From a virus, in the IMG/VR virus record IMGVR_UViG_3300022745_000136, positions 1 to 25,312 of that record: 25,312 nt of DNA. The stretch is one strand, 5' to 3'. Below, one piece after another: positions 1 through 8,350 of the stretch (the stretch's first letter is position 1; every line of letters starts with the position of its first letter). The notes under the pieces are model-generated. The model saw only the letters and a program-made list of their open reading frames with translations. It ran no database searches and was not told the origin of the DNA. The position numbers were made by a program, and so were the translations under genes.

Positions 1-99
1 GCCCGACGCACAAATTTGTGTCAGTTTTGGGCAGGGGGGCATCATTTCGTTGCCAGCCTAGATTGCTTTCGACTGATAGATTGGCAGAAGGGCCAGCCA

Positions 100-618
100 A
101 TGACCGCATCAAAATCCGGGCGAAAACCTGCGCCGCCTGAAAAAGTGGTTCTTCCCCCGATGGATCCGCCTGCCAGACTCAAGGTGGAACGGGAACGGGA
201 GGTTTACCGGGAGCTTTGGGAACTTTGCAGTAAGGCCCCCAAGTTCAGCGTCTGCGAGACCGAGTTGCTGATCCACCTGGCCCGCAAGATCGCCCGGGCG
301 GACCGCCTGGCTGAGCTGATCGAAGGGAACCAGGAAATTATGGTTTCTGCTGGCAACGGAGGCGGGGCGGTCGTTCACCCGGCCTGGCGGGCGCTCCAGT
401 CCCTGGAGGACTCGATCCAGTCGTCCCTGGCTCAACTGCTGCTGACCAGCCGGTCCAGATCATCCGCCCGGGTGGCATCCGCCGAGAAGCCGGTCCAGTC
501 TCCTTTGCCTGCGGACCCTGCCGCGAAGAAGGCCAAGCCAAACGCCAAGGACCGGCGCCGGTCCCGCGTCCTGCAAATGTTCGAGCTCCGTAACAATGGC
601 AAAACTGAAACCGCTTAA
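100..618 (+). CDS. terS: Terminase small subunit (P27-like)
   Basis: This is probably the DNA-recognition subunit of the packaging motor; it would bind phage DNA and hand it to the large subunit encoded directly downstream. The 172-residue product has a basic, Pro-rich N-terminus, a helical core (about residues 25-125) and a Lys/Arg/Ser-rich tail. The spacing of the helices and the position before an unmistakable large subunit fit P27-family small terminases. I chose the ATG at 100 because AGAAGGG lies just upstream; an in-frame TTG at 16 would add 28 residues with no Shine-Dalgarno (SD) signal. The 3' end overlaps the next gene by 23 nt. Family assignment rests on pattern and position only. 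Confidence 0.65.
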   Translation: MTASKSGRKPAPPEKVVLPPMDPPARLKVEREREVYRELWELCSKAPKFSVCETELLIHLARKIARADRLAELIEGNQEIMVSAGNGGGAVVHPAWRALQSLEDSIQSSLAQLLLTSRSRSSARVASAEKPVQSPLPADPAAKKAKPNAKDRRRSRVLQMFELRNNGKTETA

Positions 619-1498
619 CGGGGCCAAGCTCTACGGGAAGATGGGCTGGGAGAAGGCCCAGAACTCATGCCTGTGGATCGAGGAATGTCTTGGATACAAG
701 CCCTACGACTGGCAGCGCGAGTCGATCCTTTACCCGATTTTCGGGACGCTGGACAGGTCAGGCCTGCGCCGTTATTCCACGGCCTACATCGAGATCCCAA
801 AAAAGAACGGTAAATCCCTGATCGGGGCCTGGATCGCTTTGCTCATGCTGTGCGGGGATGGCGAACAGGACGCCCATGTCGTCAGCGCGGCGGCGGATAA
901 GGACCAGGCCAAGATCGTTTTTGGGGCGGCCAAGAAAATGGTCGAGCGATCTGAGATTCTTTCGAGCCTGTGTATACCGTATCGCGACAAGATTCTTGGC
1001 CCTCATGGCGGGGTCTACGAAGCGATCAGCGCTGAAGCCTTCACCAAACACGGGCCGTCCTACAGCGGGATCATCTTTGACGAGGTCCACGCCCAGCCAC
1101 ACCGCGAACTCTGGGACACGATCACACCGGGCATCATGGCCAGGGATCAGGGCCTGGTCTTTGCGATCACGACAGCGGGCCACGACAAGACAAGCTTGTG
1201 CTGGGAGCTTCACGAACGGGCCGCGCGGGCTATGCTTCGCCCCGATTTGGATCCAACCTTTTACGGGAAAATCTGGGCCTGCGATACCGTCAATCTTGCC
1301 TGGGATTCCGAAGAAGCTTTCGCATCCTGCAATCCTTCCTACGGCAAAGCGATTCGCAAGAAGGCCTGGGAAAGCCTGATCGCCAAGGCCCGACTCAACC
1401 CGCTCAATGAGGCCTCGTACCGCCAGCTCCATCTCAACGAGTGGGCCAACGCGGCCACCAAATGGATCTCGACAGAGGTATGGGCGCTATGCGCGTAG
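596..1498 (+). CDS. terL: Terminase large subunit, ATPase half
   Basis: This is the ATPase motor half of the packaging terminase. The Walker A-like loop PKKNGKS has its lysine at residue 73 and Walker B IIFDEVHA has D162/E163. A TTAGHD-like coupling motif and an LNEWANAATKWIS linker follow, typical of Terminase_1/YmfN-type large subunits. The frame stops at TAG 1496-1498, exactly where such proteins pass from the ATPase to the nuclease domain. The nuclease continues in the -1 frame from 1489. The 300 residues are therefore only about 60% of a normal large subunit. The split could be a true two-gene arrangement, a frameshift or a sequence error. The start at 596 lacks a clear SD and overlaps the terS end, suggesting translational coupling. 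Confidence 0.88.
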   Translation: MAKLKPLNGAKLYGKMGWEKAQNSCLWIEECLGYKPYDWQRESILYPIFGTLDRSGLRRYSTAYIEIPKKNGKSLIGAWIALLMLCGDGEQDAHVVSAAADKDQAKIVFGAAKKMVERSEILSSLCIPYRDKILGPHGGVYEAISAEAFTKHGPSYSGIIFDEVHAQPHRELWDTITPGIMARDQGLVFAITTAGHDKTSLCWELHERAARAMLRPDLDPTFYGKIWACDTVNLAWDSEEAFASCNPSYGKAIRKKAWESLIAKARLNPLNEASYRQLHLNEWANAATKWISTEVWALCA

Positions 1499-2142
1499 AG
1501 CGGCCCCTGGTCGGTCGTGGGCTGGTCGCTTACGGTGGCATGGACCTTTCGTCCCACCTCGACCTGACTGGCTTTGCCGCCGCGATCCCCTTTGAAAAAA
1601 AAATCCATCTGGATGTCTACGCCTGGATCCCCGAAGACGCCTTCGAGGTCCGCGAGACGGCCAACCGGGACCGGTTCCGACTGTGGCGGGATCTCGGCTG
1701 GCTCACGGTCCACCCTGGCCCGGTGATCGATTACGAGCTGCTGCTGGCGGACCTCAAGCAGATCAAGACCCAGTACAAACTTAAAGCAGTCGCCTTCGAT
1801 CCATGGGGCCTCGAATCGCCCGCCCAGGCGCTGACCAAATCCGGGTTCAAGATCGTTGATTTTCGGCAGGGGGAAAAAACCATATCTCCCGCCGTCAAGG
1901 ACTTCGAGGCGGTCGTCTACTCAGGCAAGCTCAAGCATTACAACAACCCAATCCTGAGTTGGTGCATGGAAAATGTGCGCATGGAAAAAGGACCCGCCGG
2001 CGGGTTCAAGCCATCCAAGCGACACAGCACCGGCAAGATCGACCCCTTGATGGCCTCGATCATGGCGGTCGCCATGGCCGAGCAGGGCAAACACGGCCCC
2101 AAAACCTCCGTCTATTCCAACCGGGAAATGCTGATGGGATAA
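1489..2142 (+). CDS. terL: Terminase large subunit, nuclease half
   Basis: This is the RNase H-fold nuclease half of the terminase, which cuts concatemeric DNA during packaging. All three expected acidic residues are present: D19 in YGGMDLSS, D104 in AFDPWG and D185 in GKIDPLMA (numbering from ATG 1489). That start overlaps the ATPase stop by 10 nt and has AGAGG (1474-1478) ten bases upstream, so independent translation by coupling is possible. An in-frame ATG at 1480 sits too close to AGAGG. Joined with the upstream half by a -1 shift, the protein would be about 517 residues, a normal TerL length. The intact catalytic residues argue against simple decay. Confidence 0.87.
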   Translation: MRVERPLVGRGLVAYGGMDLSSHLDLTGFAAAIPFEKKIHLDVYAWIPEDAFEVRETANRDRFRLWRDLGWLTVHPGPVIDYELLLADLKQIKTQYKLKAVAFDPWGLESPAQALTKSGFKIVDFRQGEKTISPAVKDFEAVVYSGKLKHYNNPILSWCMENVRMEKGPAGGFKPSKRHSTGKIDPLMASIMAVAMAEQGKHGPKTSVYSNREMLMG

Positions 2143-2178
2143 ATCGCACAGATCTGGCTGGCATTGTCTGTGTCAACT

Positions 2179-3813
2179 ATGGCCAGCAATCGCTTTCTTC
2201 GTGCCGTTTCCGTCCCGATCTCCGCCCTTGTCGGAGCTGGTCAGGCTGTCGCGTCCTGGGTCAACACCGCCGCGAAACGGTCCGCGACCTACTTGATGAG
2301 CGATACCACCGTCGATTGGCGGCGGGTGTTTGGATTGCCTCCACGCAAAGGCACCCGCAGGTTTCGCCGTTACATCACACCCAACGAGGCCCTGACCGTC
2401 CCCGCTTACGCGCAAGCGTTACGGGTCCTTTCGCGCAGCTTTGCCCAGTGCCGCATCCGGTTTTACAAAGAAGGCCTGGGCGGTCCAACTGAAGCCAAAT
2501 GGCATCCGATCTGGCGAATGCTCCAGCGTCCTTCGCTTGACCTCGACCGGCATCAGTTCTGGTCAACGATGATTTTCCACTACCGGCACCGCGGCAATGC
2601 CTTTGCCTCGATCAAGCGACTGCCAGACGGGAATTTCAATCTGACGATCATGTTCCCCGATTGGGTGGAATGTGACAACGACAAGACGACCGGCGATCCA
2701 ATTTTTGTGTACAAGGAACCTGGCAAGGATCCCAGGCCTTACTGGGCCCGCGATGTCATTCATCTGATGGGGGATACCTGCGACGGAAGGCGCGGGATCG
2801 ATCCGATCCGGCAACACCAGCGCAGCTTCGATCTGATTATCTCCACTGAGGATTACGCCTGCGATTATTTCGAAAAGGGATTCTCCGCTGCCGGGTTCAT
2901 GAGTCATCCCGGCCCCCTGGATGATGATGCCCGCGAAAATGTCCAGAAGTCGATCCGCAAATTTCGCGGGCTGGATGGCGATGATCAATTCGGCGTCCTG
3001 GTTGGCGAAGATGGGGCGACATTCACCCAAATCACCAGCGATCCGGAAAAGGCCCAGCTTGTTGCCTCCCGCGATGCCGGGATCCTCGAAGTCTCCCGGA
3101 TCACGGGGGTTCCTCCGTCGTTTCTCATGGTGCCCGGTTCGAGCTATTCGACAGCCGAACAAGAGGGAATGAGGCTCCTTTCGGTCGCTGTCGGTCCAAT
3201 CCTTGATCAACTGGTTGAGCAGATCCACTGCAAGCTGATGACCCCCGATGAGCTTGGCGCCTTCTGCGCCGTCGCCGATCTCGATCCGCTGCTTAAAACC
3301 GATGCCCTGACCTGGGCCAGGATCTGCGCACTTGAATGCAACTGGGGCGCGCTGATCCCCAACGAATGGCGCCGCATGAAGTGGCGTAAAGATGTCCCGG
3401 GTGGCAACAAGGCCATGCGCCCGATGAACATGTCAACCCTGGGAATCGACACCAACGCCGGATCGGCCCCGCCCAGCAGCTCCGCCGTCGTCAACCTCGA
3501 CCCCAACGCGGCGCCGGGTGAAACGCCCATTGACCAGGTCGCCAATGATCCCAACCCGCCAACACCGGCCCCTGGCAATACCGGAGCGGCTGCGGATGTC
3601 GCGGCAACTGGACTAAACGGCGCTCAGATCGATTCTCTGATTGGGATCGTGACCAGCGTCATCCAGGGGTTGCTTCCACTGTCGGCTGGCGTGGCGATCC
3701 TCAAGGCGGCTTTCCCGCTGCTTGACGATGTCCAGATCAAGTCCATCTTTGGCGATGTCAAACCTGGATCGCAAAACCCGGCGCAGCCCAACCCAACCAA
3801 ACCAGGAGCCTGA
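2179..3813 (+). CDS. HK97-type portal protein
   Basis: This is the dodecameric portal at the capsid vertex, through which DNA enters and to which the neck attaches. The segment ALTVPAYAQALRVLSRSFAQ and the following core match the HK97/Phage_portal pattern, and the next two genes are the prohead protease and capsid protein. The 544 residues exceed the usual 400-450. The extra length is a Pro/Ala/Asn-rich linker (about residues 430-475) and a helical tail beginning LNGAQIDSLIG, a module I have seen on other portal-like proteins. The ATG at 2179 is preferred; a TTG at 2164 is possible, and neither has a strong SD. The gene ends 3 nt before the protease gene. Confidence 0.9.
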   Translation: MASNRFLRAVSVPISALVGAGQAVASWVNTAAKRSATYLMSDTTVDWRRVFGLPPRKGTRRFRRYITPNEALTVPAYAQALRVLSRSFAQCRIRFYKEGLGGPTEAKWHPIWRMLQRPSLDLDRHQFWSTMIFHYRHRGNAFASIKRLPDGNFNLTIMFPDWVECDNDKTTGDPIFVYKEPGKDPRPYWARDVIHLMGDTCDGRRGIDPIRQHQRSFDLIISTEDYACDYFEKGFSAAGFMSHPGPLDDDARENVQKSIRKFRGLDGDDQFGVLVGEDGATFTQITSDPEKAQLVASRDAGILEVSRITGVPPSFLMVPGSSYSTAEQEGMRLLSVAVGPILDQLVEQIHCKLMTPDELGAFCAVADLDPLLKTDALTWARICALECNWGALIPNEWRRMKWRKDVPGGNKAMRPMNMSTLGIDTNAGSAPPSSSAVVNLDPNAAPGETPIDQVANDPNPPTPAPGNTGAAADVAATGLNGAQIDSLIGIVTSVIQGLLPLSAGVAILKAAFPLLDDVQIKSIFGDVKPGSQNPAQPNPTKPGA

Positions 3814-3816
3814 CAA

Positions 3817-4464
3817 ATGCCCGCCGCTTTGCTTCCGCTGCCACCCAAGGAAAAGCGCTCCACCGGCATCATCGGGAATGGATCCAATCCGACTTACGGC
3901 GATCCTTCCGCGGTCCCCGCTTTGCGGGATGGCCGGACCGTGTTTGGCTACGCTGCGGTCTTTGGCAAGCGTTCCCAGGATCTCGGCGGTTTTGTCGAAG
4001 AACTCGAAGCCGGCTGTTTCACGCAGACCCTTCTCGATGGCCTGGAAAAACACGCCCTCTGGGACCATATCTCCCGGTACATTCTCGGGTCTCTGGTTTC
4101 CAATAGCACCCTGACATTGAGACAGGACGCCAAAGGCCTCTATTTCGAGGCGGTCACCCCCAATGTCTACTACGCCGAAGCGGTCCGGACGCTGATCTCC
4201 GAAAAGTACATGCGCGGCTGCTCATTTTCGTTTCGCTGCTATGCGGGCGGGGCGGAGTGGTCCGAACTCCCCGATGGGACGGTCCTGCGCAAAATCAAGG
4301 CCTGCCAGCTATTTGAGGTCAGCGTTCTGGGCAATCCGGCCTACCTGGATACCGAAAGCGATCTTCGCACGGCCAAGGCCGAATTCGACTCCTTTAAACG
4401 AGATAAATCTGCGCCGTGGCTGGCAATGGAACAAAGGTTCCGGCTGCTCCAACTCTCGGCATGA
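3817..4464 (+). CDS. HK97-family prohead protease
   Basis: This S78-type serine protease would act inside the procapsid, cutting off the N-terminal scaffold of the capsid protein and then itself. The core starts at FGYAAVFG (residue 43). A candidate catalytic His is H84 in LWDHIS and the candidate Ser is S136 in RGCSFSF. The C-terminal LFEVSVLGNPAY strand is a hallmark of the family. The length (215 aa) is normal. An AGGAG lies just before the ATG, and the gene begins 3 nt after the portal stop. It precedes a capsid gene with an unusually long N-terminal region, which is the expected substrate. Confidence 0.92.
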   Translation: MPAALLPLPPKEKRSTGIIGNGSNPTYGDPSAVPALRDGRTVFGYAAVFGKRSQDLGGFVEELEAGCFTQTLLDGLEKHALWDHISRYILGSLVSNSTLTLRQDAKGLYFEAVTPNVYYAEAVRTLISEKYMRGCSFSFRCYAGGAEWSELPDGTVLRKIKACQLFEVSVLGNPAYLDTESDLRTAKAEFDSFKRDKSAPWLAMEQRFRLLQLSA

Positions 4465-4536
4465 TGCAAGACCCCTTCGCCACAAGGCAAGGGAAAACCA
4501 GGGCCAAATGGTGCGCCCGCTTTTTTCGGAGGACTC
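4465..4536 (+). promoter_or_regulatory. Structured leader of the capsid gene
   Basis: This 72-nt gap holds a hairpin at 4473-4493 (CCCTT, bulged C, GCC, loop ACAA, GGC, AAGGG). A short GGGC/GCCC hairpin follows (about 4501-4519) and leads into TTTTTT at 4521-4526. GGAGG then sits 5 nt before the capsid ATG. The second hairpin plus T-run resembles a weak attenuator or an mRNA-end signal. The arrangement may set capsid mRNA level or stability; this is inference. Confidence 0.35.
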
Positions 4537-6213
4537 ATGTCTCTCAAGGATCTCGTATTTTCGCCTCCGGATTTTGCCGCGAGCGCTTTCGCTGGTGGTC
4601 CGGAGTTTCGCAGCGCCAACGGTGGGGGAACGCCCCCGGGCGGCCAGGGCAACGGCCAGGGCGGGCAGAATGCTCCCCAGGTTCCCAATTTCAAAAATCG
4701 TGGCGAAGAGCTGGTCTGGTTGCGCTCGCAAAAGCTCAACCTGCTCAATGAGGCCAGGGCGATGGGTGATCGCCTGAAAGCCGAAAAGCGAACCTGGACT
4801 CCCGAAGAAGAGTCCCGGGTTACCGCGATTGAAACCCAGATGCAGGATTTCAATAACCGCATCACCGCTTGTGAAACCGCCATTCAAGGCGATGCCAGCG
4901 CAGATGCTGGAAGTAACAGCCTGCCCCAGGGTGGCAAGCAATCCCGGTCTTATGAGGATTTCATCGCTGGCCTGGAAAAGTCCTTTGTCGGACACAATCC
5001 CGCCCAGCAGCGGTCCGCCAATGGCGGCCAGGGGCAGGGCAATCACCAGCAGCCACCCATGCAGAACGCCCAGGGACAGGGCGGTAATAATCATCGGGCC
5101 AGTCAGCCGATTCCCGCCGGCGCAGCCTCGATCAACTACATGCACACCTACGGCAACAAAACCGATCTGGAATTGCGCCGCAACGCGATGCAGGGCTGGG
5201 CTGGCGCCGAACGCCGGAACATGTTCACCAAAGATCAGCAGCGCCAGCACGATGAAGCTGCCGAAGTTCTGGGGATCGATCTGCGCGGGAAAACCTTCGA
5301 GATCCCGATCAGCCAGGAGCAATTCGACAACTACCGTCAAAAGGAAAACCGGGTGATGACCGTCGCGTCGTCCACCCTGGGTTCCAAGGCGGTTCCAACA
5401 ACCCTGATTGACAAGGTGGTCGAGCGCCTGGTCGCTATTGCCCCGATTCGCACCGTTGCGGATCAGTTCACGACCGAAACCGGTCAGCTGATGCCTTTCC
5501 CGACGATTGACGATTCGGCCAATAAAGGTCGGGTTCGGGCAAGCGAAACCATGGCTGGCAGCAAAACCGATGTCGCCATCGGGCAACGGTCCTATGACTG
5601 TTTCGAGTTTGCCTCGGATATCGTCCTGGTCTCCAATCGGCTGATTCGTGACTCGATCTTCGCCCTGGAAAATCGACTCGGCCAACTGTTACCACGGCGC
5701 ATTGCCCGCAACCAGGCGGACAAGTTCACCAACGGTTCCGGTACCGGCGAGCCCGAAGGAGTCGTCACCAGCGCGACCGCTGGGGCAACCGCCCTGGCTC
5801 AGGCCGCCCTGGTCCGTCGGGATTTGATCAAGCTGCAAAACAGCCTCGATCAGGAATACCAGCAAAATGCCATGTGGCAATTTCCCCTGTGCGTCCTGGA
5901 AGCGCTCCAGCTCATGGAAACTACTACGGGCGAACCGCTTTTCCACAAGATCAGCGAAGGCAATCCGCCTTTGCTCTTGGGCAAACCCTGGATGTTGAAC
6001 CAGTCGATGGTTTCCGCCCTGTCCACTGGGGTTGTCGCGGTTCTTTACGGCGATTTCCGCCTGGGCTATTCGATCCGCGATGTCGGGTCTTTAGTACTCT
6101 CGCGCTCCGAAGAATACGCCTGGGACTCTGAGCAGGTGGCCTTCAAGGCGATTCTGTCCTCCGATGGCCGGGTGGTTGACCCTTACGCCATCCAGAAATT
6201 GACGATGGCATAA
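4537..6213 (+). CDS. Major capsid protein, HK97 fold, with long N-terminal scaffold
   Basis: This is the main shell protein. Residues from about 268 to 558 carry the HK97 capsid pattern: STLGSKAVPTTLIDKVVERL, then MPFPTIDD, the GSGTGEPEGV loop and a C-terminal YGDFRLGYSIRDVG...AFKAIL segment. The N-terminal 265 residues include a predicted coiled coil (about 49-110), as in delta/scaffold domains. Two Gly/Gln/Asn-rich stretches (about 25-48 and 160-190) flank it. At 558 residues it is much longer than typical HK97-type capsid proteins, so proteolytic maturation by the upstream protease is expected. GGAGG 5 nt before the ATG is one of the best ribosome sites here, in keeping with high expression. 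Confidence 0.93.
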   Translation: MSLKDLVFSPPDFAASAFAGGPEFRSANGGGTPPGGQGNGQGGQNAPQVPNFKNRGEELVWLRSQKLNLLNEARAMGDRLKAEKRTWTPEEESRVTAIETQMQDFNNRITACETAIQGDASADAGSNSLPQGGKQSRSYEDFIAGLEKSFVGHNPAQQRSANGGQGQGNHQQPPMQNAQGQGGNNHRASQPIPAGAASINYMHTYGNKTDLELRRNAMQGWAGAERRNMFTKDQQRQHDEAAEVLGIDLRGKTFEIPISQEQFDNYRQKENRVMTVASSTLGSKAVPTTLIDKVVERLVAIAPIRTVADQFTTETGQLMPFPTIDDSANKGRVRASETMAGSKTDVAIGQRSYDCFEFASDIVLVSNRLIRDSIFALENRLGQLLPRRIARNQADKFTNGSGTGEPEGVVTSATAGATALAQAALVRRDLIKLQNSLDQEYQQNAMWQFPLCVLEALQLMETTTGEPLFHKISEGNPPLLLGKPWMLNQSMVSALSTGVVAVLYGDFRLGYSIRDVGSLVLSRSEEYAWDSEQVAFKAILSSDGRVVDPYAIQKLTMA

Positions 6214-6237
6214 TCCGACCCGCCATGGTCTCTGATT

Positions 6238-6293
6238 CAAGGCAGGCATCCCCCGGCTTGTAACCAGGGAACTCGATTGCCTGCCTTGTTTTT
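6238..6293 (+). terminator. Stem-loop after capsid gene; tRNA-derived appearance
   Basis: An 11-bp perfect stem pairs 6238-6248 (CAAGGCAGGCA) with 6278-6288 and is followed by TTTTTGTTT, so it could terminate or attenuate transcription or protect the capsid mRNA 3' end. Inside is a second hairpin with the seven-base loop CTTGTAA (6257-6263), which has the layout of an anticodon loop (U33, UGU, A37). A CTCGATT stretch resembles a T-loop. There is no D-arm. About 25 bases align with the tRNA-like element at 9243-9314. The functional class is uncertain. Confidence 0.5.
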
Positions 6294-6324
6294 GTTTCGG
6301 TTCCATTACCAATGAGTCCAAACG

Positions 6325-6525
6325 ATGAAAGCGATTCTGAAAACGAGCCTGATGACTACCGCGGCTGGATTCCCTTCTGGATCCACGATCGACACCGATG
6401 CGCCCGGATGCCCATTGAACGAAGTCGAGCTCAGGCGTTACATCGACAACGGGCTGGCCACGCCCGTCAGCGGCGAACCCGAAGTCCCCGAAAAGCGGGC
6501 CAATGACCGCAAGGAAAAAAGGTAA
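6325..6525 (+). CDS. Small late-operon protein, paralogue of 9349-9531
   Basis: This 66-residue protein lies between the capsid and connector genes. I do not recognise a function. It contains D-x3-P-G-C-P (around residues 24-31) and a C-terminal charged tail. The same D-x3-P-x-C-P arrangement occurs in the 60-residue protein at 9349, which also begins MK and also follows a structured element behind a major virion gene. Its leader GAGTCCAAACG-ATG resembles GAGGTCCAGACC-ATG at 9349. The frame ends 9 nt before the connector gene. A competing ORF from 6312 in another frame has a less protein-like composition and was not chosen. Confidence 0.6.
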   Translation: MKAILKTSLMTTAAGFPSGSTIDTDAPGCPLNEVELRRYIDNGLATPVSGEPEVPEKRANDRKEKR

Positions 6526-6534
6526 CAAGCAACT

Positions 6535-7209
6535 ATGGACCCTTACGCCCCCTATTACCCTTACGGGTATCCGAATCCAACGGACGAGCCCGAGTTTGTC
6601 TTTGACGAGACTTACGCGGCGCCGGGGGCGGCGGTCCTTTCCATCACGCAGATCAAAACCCTCTGCCGGATCGAATTGACGGATGACGACCCGTCCGATC
6701 CAGCCGTTATCGCGCGGGATGCCAGCCTGCTGGATTACGAAAAAAGCGCGCGCGATTACTGCGAAAAACTGAGCGGTTTTGTTTTCTCGCCGACGACTTT
6801 TCGGATCCTTTGCCCAAGGCCTTCGGTCGATGGCCGGATCTACCTGCGCAAGGCCCCGGTCACGGCGATCACCAGCGTCAAGTTCTACGGCACCGATGGC
6901 AATCAGCGCACCTTGACGGTCAATACCGACTACCAGCCCTGGATGGTCGGCAACGATCCTTTCATCGCCCCGCCATCGGGGGGATCTTTCTTTTCCAATC
7001 TTCAGATCAGTCCGCCCCGGCAAGACGCGATCGAGATCATTTTCACGGCGGGGTTCGCCTCGAATCGATTGCCCCAGCGGTTTTTGGACGGGATCCGGAC
7101 TTACATCTCCTGGCGCAACGACAACCCCGGCGATGTCGTCACCGTCCCCGAAGCGGTCAACAGTTTTTGCCGGACTTCCCGGATCCGGAGGCGCGGGCCC
7201 AATGGCTAA
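6535..7209 (+). CDS. Head-tail connector protein (gp6-like)
   Basis: This is likely the adaptor ring that docks under the portal. After a Tyr/Pro-rich N-terminus, residues from about 36 follow the Phage_connect/gp6-like plan: helices with LSITQIKTLCRIE, a helix around SLLDYEKSARDYCEKLSG, beta strands (IYLRKAPVTAITSVKFYG, then DAIEIIFTAGF), and a final helix around RFLDGIRTYISWRND. The location after the capsid gene is the standard one. The 224-residue length is at the upper end for the family. An AAAAAAGG sits upstream of the ATG. The C-terminus is basic and overlaps the next gene by 8 nt. Confidence 0.82.
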   Translation: MDPYAPYYPYGYPNPTDEPEFVFDETYAAPGAAVLSITQIKTLCRIELTDDDPSDPAVIARDASLLDYEKSARDYCEKLSGFVFSPTTFRILCPRPSVDGRIYLRKAPVTAITSVKFYGTDGNQRTLTVNTDYQPWMVGNDPFIAPPSGGSFFSNLQISPPRQDAIEIIFTAGFASNRLPQRFLDGIRTYISWRNDNPGDVVTVPEAVNSFCRTSRIRRRGPNG

Positions 7210-7543
7210 GGAAGCGCAATACGCCAAGAAGTACATTGAGCGCTGGGCCTTGCAGGAGGTCACCGGGACCACCATCGTCAAGGGTCAACAGGTCCAGACC
7301 TGGGCGACCTACCGCAGCGTCTGGGCCGCCTCGACCGAGGTCACTTCCGCCGAGATCGGTCTGGCCATGGGACTCCATGAAAAGTGTTCCCACCTGGTCG
7401 AAATGCGATTCTATGACCGGATCACTTCCCAGCACCGCCTCACCCGCAAGGGCCGGATCCTCAATATCCTGGGTGTCACCAACCCCGATGGCCGCCGCAT
7501 TGAAACCAGGCTGGCCTGCCTGGAAATCAAGCCGAAAGCGTAG
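7202..7543 (+). CDS. Head-tail adaptor / head closure protein
   Basis: This 113-residue beta-rich protein matches the Phage_H_T_join (SPP1 gp16-like) pattern. An N-terminal region mentions the test direction (QVQTWATYRSVWAASTEVTS), and a later strand region, RFYDRITSQHRLTRKGRILN, is followed by ILGVTNPDGRRIE. Such proteins close the portal channel before the tail joins. I chose the ATG at 7202 because GGAGG (7187-7191) is correctly spaced. It overlaps the connector stop by 8 nt. A longer reading frame from 7133 would overlap far more and has no SD. Confidence 0.8.
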   Translation: MAKEAQYAKKYIERWALQEVTGTTIVKGQQVQTWATYRSVWAASTEVTSAEIGLAMGLHEKCSHLVEMRFYDRITSQHRLTRKGRILNILGVTNPDGRRIETRLACLEIKPKA

Positions 7544-7552
7544 GCCGACTTT

Positions 7553-8350
7553 ATGGCCAAAAAGCAAGTTCCCCAGGCCAACTTCCAAGTCACCAAGTCC
7601 GGCGATGCGTTCGAGGTTTCAATCCCGATCATCGATATCGTTTTGGAGCGAGTGATCACGGATCTGGGGATCACCAAAGGTTTCGCGATCTACAAAAAGG
7701 CGATCCTGGCGGCTGGCCGGGTCGGGTTACGCTATCTGCGGGCCGAGCTCAAGAAGCATTATGGCAGGTTAAATAAGTCTCAAAAACGGTTCCAGTCATT
7801 TGAATACGGCGAGACTGGAGCGCTGACGGCAGCGCAACGGGTTTATTTTCGCACGGCCAAAAGCGGGCTTTATTCTTATGCCGTGATCGGCACGGACGCA
7901 GATCTTCAAGTTCCAGCCAGGCGCGGCAAGCAGACGATCTACGCCAAGCCCTCTTCTTATATCCACCTGGTCAACCAGGGTTTTATCGCCGTGGGCCGGG
8001 TCGCCGGCCAGCGTGGGCGCAAGACCAATCAGGATGTCGTCTGGGCACTGCGCACCATCGCCCGTCACCAGAAGATCGAAAACGCCTCAAAACTGGGAAT
8101 GAGGCGCCTCCTCGAAGAAAAAACCGACCGTCTCTTTTTTCAGCAGACCGGGGCAAAACGCTTTGCTCTGCGCTCTGCCTACATCGCCCGCTACCAGTCG
8201 GCCAAAAAGACCACCGTCGAGGGTCGCTTCTATCTGCAAAAAGCGGCCCGGTCCAGCCGGGACGATTCGGTCGCCGCGGCGATGACGACCATGCAGACCG
8301 AATTTGAAAAGGCACTCAAGGAAATGGAACAAAGGAACCCCGTCCCATGA
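7553..8350 (+). CDS. HK97 gp10-like neck/minor tail protein
   Basis: This 265-residue basic protein occupies the slot of HK97 gp10-like morphogenesis proteins, between head closure and tail terminator. It is helical and Lys/Arg-rich with a beta segment near YSYAVIGTDADLQVPARRGK, and it includes YIHLVNQGF, similar to the fold-signature 'hvvEfGt' region of gp10 relatives. It is longer than the usual 120-170 residues because of a C-terminal helical extension (from about residue 160). The stop overlaps the next start as ATGA. Assignment depends largely on synteny. Confidence 0.6.
   Translation: MAKKQVPQANFQVTKSGDAFEVSIPIIDIVLERVITDLGITKGFAIYKKAILAAGRVGLRYLRAELKKHYGRLNKSQKRFQSFEYGETGALTAAQRVYFRTAKSGLYSYAVIGTDADLQVPARRGKQTIYAKPSSYIHLVNQGFIAVGRVAGQRGRKTNQDVVWALRTIARHQKIENASKLGMRRLLEEKTDRLFFQQTGAKRFALRSAYIARYQSAKKTTVEGRFYLQKAARSSRDDSVAAAMTTMQTEFEKALKEMEQRNPVP

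Noticed and set aside
9-20. 12-bp palindrome CACAAATTTGTG at the left edge, possible cos/pac or operator
   Set aside because: A single short palindrome at a cut edge cannot be distinguished from chance; no repeat or other packaging signal is visible.
1470-1500. Programmed frameshift inside terL
   Set aside because: No X XXY YYZ heptamer or stop-codon slip site is present at the junction, so a coupled second start or a sequence error is more likely.
4309-5685. Long minus-strand ORF (458 codons) across protease and capsid genes
   Set aside because: It is antisense to a clear HK97 capsid gene; long antisense frames are common at high GC3.
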